A stretch of DNA of 51,549 nucleotides, from positions 1 through 51,549 of the forward strand of contig CANROE010000013.1 of the NCBI GenBank assembly GCA_947632195.1. Direction: 5' to 3'. A program made the translations under genes and the position numbers. Source of the DNA: an uncultured Clostridia bacterium. Its GTDB lineage: Bacteria > Bacillota > Clostridia > Christensenellales > Borkfalkiaceae. Positions 16,794 to 26,332 of the stretch are shown in pieces; positions within the stretch are counted from its first letter, which is position 1; the number at the start of each line of letters is the position of its first letter. Under the pieces are notes generated by a model. That model worked only from the letters and a program-made list of their open reading frames with translations. It had not been told where the DNA came from and searched no databases.

Positions 16794-18390
16794 GTTTATC
16801 CGTTTACAGCTCAAATTGAGATGGGGCTACAACCGAAACAATAACAAGGCGAGTGCGGTCATGACCGCGGTCGCCACTCTGCTTGCCGTCGCCATCGCTC
16901 TGGCGCTCGTGTGGGCGCTCTCCTATGTATTACAGGCGAGTATCGGGGCCACCGCCAAACAGCTTGCACAACTCTATCTTACGGTCATCATGATCGGGCT
17001 GACGATCGCGGCGACGGGAATGCAGGTAAAGCGGCTCTATCGCCCTGCCGACCTTCTCATCACGGCGCGCTTCCCGATGAGCCCGTTCAAGCTGTTTTTG
17101 AGCTATCTCGTCTTGAATTACATCGACCTGAGCATTTATTCGGCGATCCTGCTCTTCCCCGTGATGATCGTGTTCGGGATCGCAATGAAGTGCTTTACGT
17201 TCGTCTACTTTTTGGGGATCGTGCTCGGCGTGCTCCTCATGCCGATCGTTCCCTTTGTGCTGTCCATCTTCATCGCCATTCCCACGGTGTATGTGACGAC
17301 CCTTCTCGAACGTCACGGGATCGCGCGGCTCATTGTGTTCGTCGTTGTCCTTGTCGGCGCGTTCGTGCTTTACTACTACATTCTGGAAAATTTGGCGGAG
17401 TTCTTCATCCATCGGAATTGGGAAGAGGGGACGCTCGAAATTTGGGAAAATTTGCTCAAGGGGCTCGACGGCTACTATAATCCCGCCTACTATCTCGGGA
17501 ACGTCGTCTTTTTCGATGGGTTCTGGATCGGGTTCGGCGCGCTCTTGGGCGCGGGCGCAGTCTTGGGTGCGGGCGGCGTTGCGCTGGCGCGCGCGGTGTG
17601 CACGAGTTTCCGCAAGAAGGCGCTCGAAACGGGGTCGGGCTTCTATATGCGGCGCTCCGAAGTGGACAGCTTCGGAAGTGCGCGCGCGATCTTCCGTTAC
17701 AGTCTGAGGGAGATCCTCCGCACAAAGACGTATGCTTATTTCTATCTCGGCGTGGCGATCTCCACGCCCGTCATGGTATTCTTCTGCAATCGGCTCGTGA
17801 CGATGGTCGGCGAGGCGCAGGTCGGCTCGGGGATCAACTTCGGCGCGTCCATGCTGGTAATCGCCGTCTTTATGGCGATGATCAGTTCGTTCGCGGCGAC
17901 CATTTTGAGCGTCGAGGGCAAGAAGTTTTACATCACCAAACTCGTTCCCGTTCCTTACCGCAAACAGCTTCTCATCAAGGGGATCTTGAACGTGGGAGTG
18001 AGCGCGGTCGCCCTTATCATTAGCGCGATCGTGCTTGCGGCCTTAAAGTTCATCGGCGCAGTGGAGATGACGGTGCTCATCATCACCCAACTTCTCCTCG
18101 CCGCGGGGCTCGTGTTCAACGGGATCAACCTCAACCTCGTCAACCCCAATTTAAAGCCCAAGGCGAACGGCGAGGCGGAGGAGATCAACATTACCTACAT
18201 GCTCCTCATCGGTTTGGTCATTGCCGCGATCGTCGGGGCGTGTTGCATCATCTTCCCGCGGTCGATCGAGACGGTGGGCGCAACTGCCGCATATCTCACG
18301 GCTGTCGGGATCGCGCTCGTCTATGCGGCCGTCAACTTTATCGTGTTCTGGTTCACGGTAGATAAGAAATACAAAAAAATCGAGGCTTAA
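16786..18390 (+). CDS. ABC transporter permease
   Basis: A 534-residue integral membrane protein with roughly 12 hydrophobic segments in two halves, separated by a cytoplasmic part around residues 285-300 (FYMRRSEVDSFGSARAIFRY). The layout and the overlap with the ATPase gene identify it as the membrane subunit of an exporter-type ABC transporter. The N-terminal residues MREFIRLQLKLRWG are a cytoplasmic amphipathic start typical of such permeases. No substrate-binding protein gene is present, which fits export better than import. The 2480-residue protein gene starts 14 bases after its stop. Confidence 0.88.
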   Translation: MREFIRLQLKLRWGYNRNNNKASAVMTAVATLLAVAIALALVWALSYVLQASIGATAKQLAQLYLTVIMIGLTIAATGMQVKRLYRPADLLITARFPMSPFKLFLSYLVLNYIDLSIYSAILLFPVMIVFGIAMKCFTFVYFLGIVLGVLLMPIVPFVLSIFIAIPTVYVTTLLERHGIARLIVFVVVLVGAFVLYYYILENLAEFFIHRNWEEGTLEIWENLLKGLDGYYNPAYYLGNVVFFDGFWIGFGALLGAGAVLGAGGVALARAVCTSFRKKALETGSGFYMRRSEVDSFGSARAIFRYSLREILRTKTYAYFYLGVAISTPVMVFFCNRLVTMVGEAQVGSGINFGASMLVIAVFMAMISSFAATILSVEGKKFYITKLVPVPYRKQLLIKGILNVGVSAVALIISAIVLAALKFIGAVEMTVLIITQLLLAAGLVFNGINLNLVNPNLKPKANGEAEEINITYMLLIGLVIAAIVGACCIIFPRSIETVGATAAYLTAVGIALVYAAVNFIVFWFTVDKKYKKIEA

Positions 18391-18404
18391 GGGGGAATTG
18401 CGTT

Positions 18405-21400
18405 ATGAAAAAACTGATGACGTCAACCATCATTCTGTTGCCGCTTCTGATCCTTGCGATCATGCTCGTAAGCGGCGCGATTATGAGTTTGATCACGCAT
18501 ATCTATGTGGAAAAGGTGGAGTTCGTCGAAAACGGCGCGCTTGTGCTCGTCATGGACGACGAATCCGCCCCGCCGACCAATTTGCTGGAGGTCAACGTTC
18601 TGCCCTTAGAGGCGGAAAACCGCGACCTTGTCTACACGGTGGAGGACGAATCGATCGCCACCGTCGATGAGAACGGCGTTGTGACCGCGCAGTACTACGG
18701 CGAAACATACATCACGGTGACGAGCGTCGAGAACAAGGCGGCCGTGGATAAGCGCCGCGTGCTCGTGACCGATACCTCCGTGCACAGAGTTGAGCTGAAC
18801 GGGGGATACAAGAGCGACCTTTATGAGGGCGGCCTCGAAGAGCGCACGCAGACTCTCTCCGTCACCGTCTATCCCAAGGAGGCGGAGAACAAGGCGATCG
18901 AGTGGAAGAGCTCGAACGAGGACATCCTTCACGTCAGCGCGAACGGAACGGTGACGCTGAGGGGAGCGGGCAAGGCGACCGTCACGGCGACCTCCGTCGA
19001 CAATCCCGACGCTTTTGCTTCGGTTGAGATCACCTGCCATAAGAGGATCGAGAGCATCGAGATCACGCGCAGGCGGGTATTTACCGCGCTTGCCGAGGCG
19101 CAGTTCCCCGAAGTGACGAAGAACCCCGCCGACGCGGACGTGACCATCGCCTACACGTCGAGCGACTCCTCCGTCGCCAAAGTGGATAAGACGGGCAAGA
19201 TCACCTTCTTAAAACCGGGGCAGGTAACCATTACGGCGACCGCGACCGATTTCGGCGGAAAGACCGCGGAGGTTTCGAACGATTACGTCTCCACCCTCGG
19301 CTATTACCGCGCGCCGCTTTTCGATACCAAGCAATTCACCGTCGATTACGACGAATACAAAAACGCGGACAAAGCGCTTCCCATTCCCTTTGCGGCCAAC
19401 CTTGCGGATACTTATCGGGAAGTGAAGGAAGTGACCTACAGCACGAACGGCGTTTTGACATTCGACAAGGACAAAGAGGAGTTCCGCTTTATCGGCGAAA
19501 TGCCCGCGGGCGTGAAAACGGTTACGGCAACCGTCACGGCGACGGGGTACGACACGACGACGAACGAACTCGTCAGTCTCGTCGACGCATTCACCCTTAC
19601 CGTCCTGCGCCACGCACAGAGCGTCACCGTCGCCTATAAGGGAACGGGCGACGCAAATTCCATCATTCTCTCGGGGAATTCGCTCGCTTTCGGCACCGAA
19701 AACGCCGCGGCGGCAGTCACAGTGTCTCCCGCAAACCACACCGACACGGTGACGTACACCCTTGAGGATACGGAGAACATCGCAACGCTCTTCGGCAGTA
19801 CGATCATCTTCCAGAAGGCGGGTACGGTCACGATGAAGATCGCCTGCCTCGATGAAAAGAAGGTCGAAACGGTGAGCAAGACCATTACGGTGCGATATGC
19901 GCCCGTTGCCAAGGAAGAACACGAAAAGGGAGTTGAGATCACCGAACCTCAGCCCGGGAAAGAGCCCGAAAAGCAACAAGTCAGCCTCTCGATGGACGAG
20001 AAGCACAAAGAGGAGGCGGTGATCTACTTCACCGAACCCGCGGGAACGACCGTTACCTATGAAGTGACCGAAGGCAAAAACGAAGTCATCGAACTCGAAG
20101 AAGAGAACGGCGTCCGGCACATCGTGCCCAAGCAGGGCGGCTTTGCAACGGTGGAGATCACAGTCACCAAGACGGCCGCGCCCGCAGGAATTGCGTTCTT
20201 TGCGGCGCGCGCAGGCGAAGAGACGACCGTCTACACCATCGAAGTCTATGTCGATAAACCCGTTACGGCGGACAGCTTTACGGTGGAATTCGGCGACAAA
20301 CTCTGCACGAATGTCTTTGACACCACGCTTGAAACGGTTCCTTTCACCGTGAAGGCGGAAGGCCCCAACGGCGAACTCGAGGGCAAACTGCTTTATGTCT
20401 CCTCCGACACGACGAGCGACGTAGCAAAAGACGATGGGTTGCTTCAATTCTCGGGGAGCGTCGCGTTCGGCAAGAACCTTTCCTCGCTTACCGTCACCTT
20501 CGGCGTAAAATACAGCGACAGGGCGCTTTCCCTCGGCGCGTCGGGCGGGCTTGCCTTTGTCACACGCACCCTCAAGCGCAACGCGGACAGCATCGTGGTT
20601 TCCTATAACGGAACGACGGTCAGCACGGCCGCTTCGGGCACCTTCAACACAACGAGCCAAACGCTTACCTTCACAACGGACGCAGAGCCCGCGGCAAGCA
20701 GGGTGAATGTCAAGATCGAGCCCGCAACTTACACCGAGCGCATTCACTACTCTCTGGGCGACGGCGATGACGGCAACGCAACGCTTACGGGTGGCGTGCT
20801 TACCTTCAAGAAGAATGAGGCGTGCAGCGTCACGGTAAAGATCGAACTGAGAGGTTCGGACGGTTCCGCCACGCTTTCCACTCAGATCACCATTCACTAC
20901 ACCCCGCGCACAAGCGAGGAGAAGGTCGTCAAACTTCCCACGGACAGCGGCGCCCACATTGTCCTTCTTCTGCGCGACGGCTTAACGGACAAGGCGAAGA
21001 TCGAATTCAACGCGCCCGCGAACACCAAAGTCACTTACGATATTTCGGACGACGAAGTGCTTCAACTCGTTGAGGACAACAACGAGCAGACGATCGTGCC
21101 GAAGAAGGGCGGTTTTGCGACGGTGACAGTCAACGTCACACCCGAAAAAGATTCGGACGAGGAAGAGGCAACCTACACCATCAACGTCTATGTGGACCGT
21201 GCGGTGACGACGGACGACTTCGAAATCACCCTCAACAACGAACCCTCCGCCCCGAACACCGTTTTTGGCACCACGCTCGGCGAAGTTCCTTTCACGGTCA
21301 CCTTAAATTGTGATGACGGCGCGATGGAGGGCAAGCGGCTCTATGTAAAATACGGCGCGGCGACCGCAACTGCCGAAAAGGGCGCAACAACTTTCGAGGG

Positions 21401-24400
21401 CAAGATCGCATTTGCAGAGACGCTCTCCGATCTCAACGTCACTTTCGGCGTGGAATACACCGACGACACCGAGGACTATAAACCTGCCGAAGGGCTTGCG
21501 GAGGTCATCCGTCGGCTCGAGCGCAACGCAAGCAGCATTACCGTCCAATACAAGGGTGTTGAAGCCGACAAGATCGTGTTCGGAAGCAACTCCAACGCCT
21601 CGCGCGGCAATTCTATCACCTTGGGAGAGGGGAACGCCGACATCGTTGTCACGGTTTCTCCCGCGGCGCACACCGACGTGCTCTCTTACTCTCTCGAGGG
21701 CAACACGGGCAACATCGCAACGCTTGGCACAAACGGCACGCTTACTTTCACCAAGGCGGGCACGGTTACGGTCGTCTTGCAGGTCAAGCGGGAGGATGAG
21801 GTCACGCTCCAAAAGAAATTCACGGTCACTTACGAGCCTGTTGGTTCGAACGTGGCGGTGACGCTCGGCGAAGGCGTGCAAAACGAACAATATATCGCGC
21901 TCGACTTCAAGGGTACGGGCAACAAACCTCAAGAGGCCGTGCTCTACTTCACCGCGCCCGCGGGAAAGACAGTAGATTATAAGGTAAAGAACAACGCCGA
22001 ATCCATCGTCAGCCTCCAAGAAAACAACGGCGTATATCACATCGTTCCCAAGAAGGGCGGTTTTGCGGTGGTGGAGGTCGCCTTAGACGGCCAAACGGCT
22101 TACACCGTCAACGTCTATGTCGACAAGCCCGTCAAGGCCGAAGATTTCACCTTCAAATTCAACGGCAATGTATATGGACTCAACCAAATCTTCACCACGA
22201 GCCTTACGACCGTACCTTGGTCCGTTGCGGTCGAAGATAAAGATGGCTCCATGGCAGGCAAGCAACTCGTCATCAAGATCACGGGCAACGACACGGTGAC
22301 GGTGCCCGCAGATAAACACGAAACAGACAACCAAACGGCGACCTTCACGCAAGATACTCTTACCTTCACCATTGGCGCGCAGTACGCGACCGCGGCGCAC
22401 CAATACGGCAAGACGAATGACGGTACCGTTTTGCTCGGTCAAACCACCCGCAAGGCACAAACAACAAGAGGCGATCTCAGCACGGCTCCCACAGTAAAAT
22501 ATAACGACGGCACAGAGAAAACCCTCGCCGCAAATCAAGAAAACAGCCTTTTGTTCGACGACATCGGTAAAGAGATCGTGTTTACGGTGGATAAAAACTT
22601 TGACCCGTCCGATTTTGTGTTGACAAAGAAACTCGTTTTGCTCGAAGGTCATGGCTATGTACAAGTTACAATTTCGGACGACGGCGCAACGATCGCGCTC
22701 AAGGCGTCAAAGTGCGTTGAGGAACATGAACTTAAGCTCTCGATCAAAAATATCACCTACACGCTCAAAGTAACGATTGAGGCCAAGGCGCAGACGCTCA
22801 CGGTGAAGTATGGCGAAGAAGTCCTTCAAAGTGGGCAAACTTACAAAACCCTGCTCGATTCGCTTACCTTCTCCGTCACGCTCGGTCGCAGTGACGGGCA
22901 AGACATTACCAACAAAAATTTGGAGTGGAGTTTTGACGAAAACACTTGGCACGATGTGAACAACGACAGCACCACAACCGATGTCGAGGTGGACGGCATT
23001 CCAAGCGATGTGGGTCGCATCATCTTCCGCTCCAAAGACGGAGGCGCAGAATTTGTCCTCAATCTGAAACATGCCGCTCTCCAAGATTACGCGTTGGAGT
23101 TCACGGTCAACAATAACAATGATACGAGTAAACTCGCCATGGTAGAATCGGCCAAGGATGCGCAAGAGACGATAAAATGCGTTCTTCCGTCGGGCGTAAG
23201 CGTGGTGACGGTCCAGGTCACGATCGCCGAAGTGGCAACATATCTCGGCGGCCTCGGCACCAATGAGCAGTTTGCAGCGCTCCTTCCCGTTAGCCTCAAT
23301 GGCCTCAATGGTTGGGAAGCCGAACACAATGCGCTTTTGCACCAAATCGTTGTCACTTTGCCCTCGACGGATAATATCAACCGAGATATCCGAATCGGCA
23401 AGGGAGGCGAAGGGGCGGCTCCTCAAATTACCGTCAACTTCTCCCGTATCCAGCTTGCTTTCCTCGAATTCACGGGCTTTGACAGCACAAACGCCGTCGA
23501 TGTGTACAAGGGCTATCAACAGGTGCGCGTGTTCGCCAAAAAGAGTTATTATAAGGAGGCGGATGGAGACGTCGACTACTTCCTCATGCCCGTTGAGGCG
23601 TACAAAACGGTGAATAAAGAAACGCGCGTTAGCCTTTCCGACCTCTCTTGGACGCTTACAAAGCATGACGGCAAAACGGGCAAAACGAACGTCGTCACGA
23701 CCCAGGTCGGCAACACGGTGTATTATAACAATGCAACTTATACCATCACCGCGGCCAACGGCGGTTATGAACTGCGCGATTCGCAAGGGCAAACCATTGT
23801 CGGTACCGACGGCAAGTATACGGCAGGAGTTACCCACGTCACTTGGGTCGATACCTTCTCCGAATCGGAAAGCGGTTACGCCCGCATCTACTTCGGCGGT
23901 TTTACGGGGCTTTCGGAGACCGATGTCCAAAACGACTATTTCGGCAACTTCGGCGACGAAGAGAGTTGGAACAAATCTACCGAAGCCGCATACAGCGTCG
24001 AGGGTAAAAAGGTTGAACCTTCCGAGGGCGCGTTCTCCTTCCTCAGTGTCGAAGGCGGCGATCCCGCAGTCGGCGGCTTAAAACACCACTTTAATTTCAA
24101 CGTGCTTGCCGATGAAAGCCTTGTCAACGTTTTCAATGCAACGGGATATTACGCGAAGAACAAAATCGTATTGCACAACGATTTGTATGGCGGCAAGAAC
24201 ACGGCGGTCACAGTGGCGAAGGGTACGAGAGCCGACCCGGATGCCGATTGCAATAAGGATGAACTGAACGGTGAATTATATAAGGCCGCCAAAGCCAAAG
24301 ATTTGGTTTTGGATAAAGCCTTGAACAACAACAATACAAATGATACATCCTATGCATGTAAAAATACCATTTACGGCAACGGGTATCAAATCAACCTCAA

Positions 24401-25847
24401 TGCGCTGAACACCATGATCATCAATAGCGATAGTATCATGAACAACAACGGCGTGGCGGAAAATTCGGGGCATCATTCGCAGTTCATCAACATCTACAAC
24501 GTGAATTTGAAAGGGCGCAACGATACGAATAAAGTGATCGCTACGAGTATGGGCGTTTACTTCGGCATTCACAACGCCTACTACTCCACAATTCAAAATT
24601 ACGGCAAGTTGTTCGATGGAAGTCTCCATGCCAAAAATACCGTGTTCCGGAATGCGGCCATGGCGGGCATTGAGTTGTGGAATGATAGAAATAAGACGTT
24701 AGCGGAAAGCCCCGCATGTGTCGACTATCTTGAAAATGTCACGATCGTCAACGCAAAGAGAGCCATCATTTTGGAAAATCATGGCGGCCATACCTTGAAT
24801 ATCAGAGGCTATCTCGATGCGTTGAATTACAACTCGTTCAATGAGCTTAAAGGTTTAGCCACGGGAGATCTGATAAATGATGCCATGGTACTCCAAATTC
24901 TTTTCGGCTCCATGGCATTCAATCAACAAAGTATCGATAAGTACATGGAATGGTTTGGAAGTAGTTACTCCGTCTCTCTAAGTAAGGGCAACATGGATGG
25001 AGCAAGCAATTTCTTTGTGAACCCGATGATCATTGATACCTCCCAAGATGAAGGAAAAACGAAAATTGTTAGTGAAGTAGGAAAGTCCAAGTGGGGTGCG
25101 AAAGGTGCCGGTTGGTTTTATGTTGGTCAAGATGGAAATATCGTTAAAACACAAAAGGCCGGGGAGTCAATACCAAATTCAGAAAACGTATGGCAATGGA
25201 AAGAATCCCCTGTAAATGTAGGAGGTGTAGGCGGTGTCATCAAGATTTGGGATGAAAGCCAGCATCAGTATCTCGATAGAAAGACCGATCCGGGAAAATC
25301 GAATTTCGCAACTCCGTTGTCCGGTTTGGATCATGTAGACCCGCGATTCAATGATGACGCTACCTTGACAAAATATCAAAGCCAAGTTGGGTCAGCCGGA
25401 TTTGGTAATACTTTGATAACAGGCTACACCTTTAACACGCCCAATACCGTCGACGGTGGGCAATGCACGGTTAGTAGCTTTAACGCTTTCGGATTCAACG
25501 CAGAGGTCACCCGTCCCGACTTGGGGAAACTCTTGTATGCCAAACGCGATATCCGACTTCTCTGCGAATATCTCGATATCGAAGCGGACGGAACGCCTAT
25601 TCTGAATACCGACCATATTCTTTGGCATATGCAAAAAGCCTACCGCGACCTTTCTTTGGTGAATAGAGAACCCGACCATGAGAAGGCGCTCAGAGAATCG
25701 TTGAAGGCGGCAGCACAAAGGAACGATTGGGACGGCGCTTGGCCCGACGGCACGACGCTCGACCAAGCGATTGCGGCCAGCCCCGAAGCCGCCGCTCTCA
25801 GCGAAATGCTCTCCGAAACCGTCCTTCCCGACAAATACGCCTACTAA
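18405..25847 (+). CDS. 2480-residue membrane-anchored Big_2/repeat surface protein
   Basis: The N-terminus (residues 8-32) is an uncleaved-looking membrane segment (LLPLLILAIMLVSGAIMSL), after which the protein should be outside. Residues 33-300 carry about three bacterial Ig-like Big_2 domains (for example IATVDENGVVTAQYYGETYITVTS and VTLRGAGKATVTATSVDN). Three repeats of about 310 residues follow, starting near 402, 724 and 1038; each has an SVTVAYKG-like strand, a VSPANHTDTVTYTLED-like segment, IVPKQGGFATVEI and YVDKPVTADSFT. The C-terminal third includes a segment with spaced strands (IYGNGYQINLN, FRNAAMAGIELWND, VTIVNAKRAIILENH; about 1985-2160), likely a beta-helix. There is no LPXTG motif or C-terminal anchor. 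It is in one operon with an ABC exporter, so a role linked to that transporter is likely, though the role itself is unknown. Confidence 0.85.
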   Translation: MKKLMTSTIILLPLLILAIMLVSGAIMSLITHIYVEKVEFVENGALVLVMDDESAPPTNLLEVNVLPLEAENRDLVYTVEDESIATVDENGVVTAQYYGETYITVTSVENKAAVDKRRVLVTDTSVHRVELNGGYKSDLYEGGLEERTQTLSVTVYPKEAENKAIEWKSSNEDILHVSANGTVTLRGAGKATVTATSVDNPDAFASVEITCHKRIESIEITRRRVFTALAEAQFPEVTKNPADADVTIAYTSSDSSVAKVDKTGKITFLKPGQVTITATATDFGGKTAEVSNDYVSTLGYYRAPLFDTKQFTVDYDEYKNADKALPIPFAANLADTYREVKEVTYSTNGVLTFDKDKEEFRFIGEMPAGVKTVTATVTATGYDTTTNELVSLVDAFTLTVLRHAQSVTVAYKGTGDANSIILSGNSLAFGTENAAAAVTVSPANHTDTVTYTLEDTENIATLFGSTIIFQKAGTVTMKIACLDEKKVETVSKTITVRYAPVAKEEHEKGVEITEPQPGKEPEKQQVSLSMDEKHKEEAVIYFTEPAGTTVTYEVTEGKNEVIELEEENGVRHIVPKQGGFATVEITVTKTAAPAGIAFFAARAGEETTVYTIEVYVDKPVTADSFTVEFGDKLCTNVFDTTLETVPFTVKAEGPNGELEGKLLYVSSDTTSDVAKDDGLLQFSGSVAFGKNLSSLTVTFGVKYSDRALSLGASGGLAFVTRTLKRNADSIVVSYNGTTVSTAASGTFNTTSQTLTFTTDAEPAASRVNVKIEPATYTERIHYSLGDGDDGNATLTGGVLTFKKNEACSVTVKIELRGSDGSATLSTQITIHYTPRTSEEKVVKLPTDSGAHIVLLLRDGLTDKAKIEFNAPANTKVTYDISDDEVLQLVEDNNEQTIVPKKGGFATVTVNVTPEKDSDEEEATYTINVYVDRAVTTDDFEITLNNEPSAPNTVFGTTLGEVPFTVTLNCDDGAMEGKRLYVKYGAATATAEKGATTFEGKIAFAETLSDLNVTFGVEYTDDTEDYKPAEGLAEVIRRLERNASSITVQYKGVEADKIVFGSNSNASRGNSITLGEGNADIVVTVSPAAHTDVLSYSLEGNTGNIATLGTNGTLTFTKAGTVTVVLQVKREDEVTLQKKFTVTYEPVGSNVAVTLGEGVQNEQYIALDFKGTGNKPQEAVLYFTAPAGKTVDYKVKNNAESIVSLQENNGVYHIVPKKGGFAVVEVALDGQTAYTVNVYVDKPVKAEDFTFKFNGNVYGLNQIFTTSLTTVPWSVAVEDKDGSMAGKQLVIKITGNDTVTVPADKHETDNQTATFTQDTLTFTIGAQYATAAHQYGKTNDGTVLLGQTTRKAQTTRGDLSTAPTVKYNDGTEKTLAANQENSLLFDDIGKEIVFTVDKNFDPSDFVLTKKLVLLEGHGYVQVTISDDGATIALKASKCVEEHELKLSIKNITYTLKVTIEAKAQTLTVKYGEEVLQSGQTYKTLLDSLTFSVTLGRSDGQDITNKNLEWSFDENTWHDVNNDSTTTDVEVDGIPSDVGRIIFRSKDGGAEFVLNLKHAALQDYALEFTVNNNNDTSKLAMVESAKDAQETIKCVLPSGVSVVTVQVTIAEVATYLGGLGTNEQFAALLPVSLNGLNGWEAEHNALLHQIVVTLPSTDNINRDIRIGKGGEGAAPQITVNFSRIQLAFLEFTGFDSTNAVDVYKGYQQVRVFAKKSYYKEADGDVDYFLMPVEAYKTVNKETRVSLSDLSWTLTKHDGKTGKTNVVTTQVGNTVYYNNATYTITAANGGYELRDSQGQTIVGTDGKYTAGVTHVTWVDTFSESESGYARIYFGGFTGLSETDVQNDYFGNFGDEESWNKSTEAAYSVEGKKVEPSEGAFSFLSVEGGDPAVGGLKHHFNFNVLADESLVNVFNATGYYAKNKIVLHNDLYGGKNTAVTVAKGTRADPDADCNKDELNGELYKAAKAKDLVLDKALNNNNTNDTSYACKNTIYGNGYQINLNALNTMIINSDSIMNNNGVAENSGHHSQFINIYNVNLKGRNDTNKVIATSMGVYFGIHNAYYSTIQNYGKLFDGSLHAKNTVFRNAAMAGIELWNDRNKTLAESPACVDYLENVTIVNAKRAIILENHGGHTLNIRGYLDALNYNSFNELKGLATGDLINDAMVLQILFGSMAFNQQSIDKYMEWFGSSYSVSLSKGNMDGASNFFVNPMIIDTSQDEGKTKIVSEVGKSKWGAKGAGWFYVGQDGNIVKTQKAGESIPNSENVWQWKESPVNVGGVGGVIKIWDESQHQYLDRKTDPGKSNFATPLSGLDHVDPRFNDDATLTKYQSQVGSAGFGNTLITGYTFNTPNTVDGGQCTVSSFNAFGFNAEVTRPDLGKLLYAKRDIRLLCEYLDIEADGTPILNTDHILWHMQKAYRDLSLVNREPDHEKALRESLKAAAQRNDWDGAWPDGTTLDQAIAASPEAAALSEMLSETVLPDKYAY

Positions 25848-25863
25848 CCCATCAAAAAGACCT

Positions 25864-25882
25864 GCCCCCTTTCTAAGGGGGC
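25864..25882 (+). terminator. Hairpin after the 2480-residue protein gene, possible terminator
   Basis: GCCCCCTT and AAGGGGGC arms with a three-base loop, 17 bases after the stop codon. It lacks a T run, so termination is uncertain. It is also part of the dispersed repeat that follows. Confidence 0.4.
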
Positions 25883-25911
25883 GGGTGGCGCCGCAGGCGT
25901 CAGGTGGGGGT
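25874..25911 (+). repeat. Dispersed GC-rich repeat, left copy
   Basis: The sequence TAAGGGGGCGGGTGGCG, a variable palindromic centre, then AGGTGGGGGT. The reverse complement of the same arrangement is found at 48346-48381, beyond the giant-gene pair. It is surrounded by other palindromes (CCCCCTCCTCAGGAGGGGG at 25921-25939). Confidence 0.75.
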
Positions 25912-25920
25912 TGACCCTTG

Positions 25921-25939
25921 CCCCCTCCTCAGGAGGGGG
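25921..25939. repeat. 19-base palindrome, copy 1
   Basis: CCCCCTCC-TCA-GGAGGGGG. A near-identical palindrome lies at 26154-26172 and a related one at 48205-48223. No coding function is visible. Confidence 0.7.
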
Positions 25940-26000
25940 ACTAAGGGGGTGGTGGTGTCCTTTGTTCTAAATAATGTCATTTCGCCCCGCCATTCTTTTT

Positions 26001-26092
26001 GTCATTTCGACCAAGCCGCTATGCGGCGCGTGGAGAAATCTCACAATATTAAAATAAGGTAGAGATTTCTCGACTTCGCTCGACATGACATT
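26001..26092. repeat. Imperfect long inverted repeat (MITE- or REP-like)
   Basis: TGTCATTTCGACC...GGAGAAATCTC is followed by GAGATTTCTCGAC...CGACATGACA, giving a hairpin with arms of about 35-40 bases and an AT-rich loop. I recall similar intergenic elements in many unrelated bacterial genomes. It carries no gene. Confidence 0.7.
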
Positions 26093-26116
26093 TTTAGAAA
26101 TATCGTTCTAAATTAC

Positions 26117-26136
26117 GTCACCCTGAGCTTGTCGAA
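26117..26136 (+). repeat. Short dispersed intergenic repeat
   Basis: GTCACCCTGAGCTTGTCGAA is a sequence I recall from repetitive intergenic elements in several phyla. It lies next to the long inverted repeat and may be a fragment of a second element. Confidence 0.5.
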
Positions 26137-26153
26137 ACATGTCCTTATTCTTG

Positions 26154-26172
26154 CCCCCTCCTTAGGAGGGGG
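26154..26172 (+). repeat. 19-base palindrome, copy 2
   Basis: CCCCCTCCTTAGGAGGGGG followed by TTTCG. It differs from the copy at 25921 only in the central base. The stem followed by three T could also act as a weak terminator, protecting the next promoter from read-through. Confidence 0.65.
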
Positions 26173-26294
26173 TTTCGTTTGCCCGCCCCATTGAAAAATG
26201 CCCGTAAAAAAGGGCGGAAATGTTGAAAATTTTGTACAGAAAAACATGAAAATGTTAGGTTTTGTTAAGGTTTGGATGAAACTCAAAAAAGTAC

Positions 26295-26326
26295 TTGACA
26301 GACAGGGGGGGGGGGGGTGCTATAAT
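26295..26326 (+). promoter_or_regulatory. Promoter of the giant MBG gene with a G13 tract in the spacer
   Basis: Perfect TTGACA at 26295-26300 and perfect TATAAT at 26321-26326 with a 20-bp spacer, 13 bp of which are G. A/T-rich sequence precedes the -35. With both hexamers at consensus but a spacer 3 bp longer than optimal, this allele should be weak. Loss of three G would restore 17 bp. Confidence 0.85.
26305..26317 (+). repeat. G13 homopolymer tract between -35 and -10
   Basis: Thirteen consecutive G followed by TGCTATAAT. It is by far the longest G run in the window. Exact length is likely to be polymorphic and hard to assemble. Confidence 0.88.
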
Positions 26327-26332
26327 TGCCCA

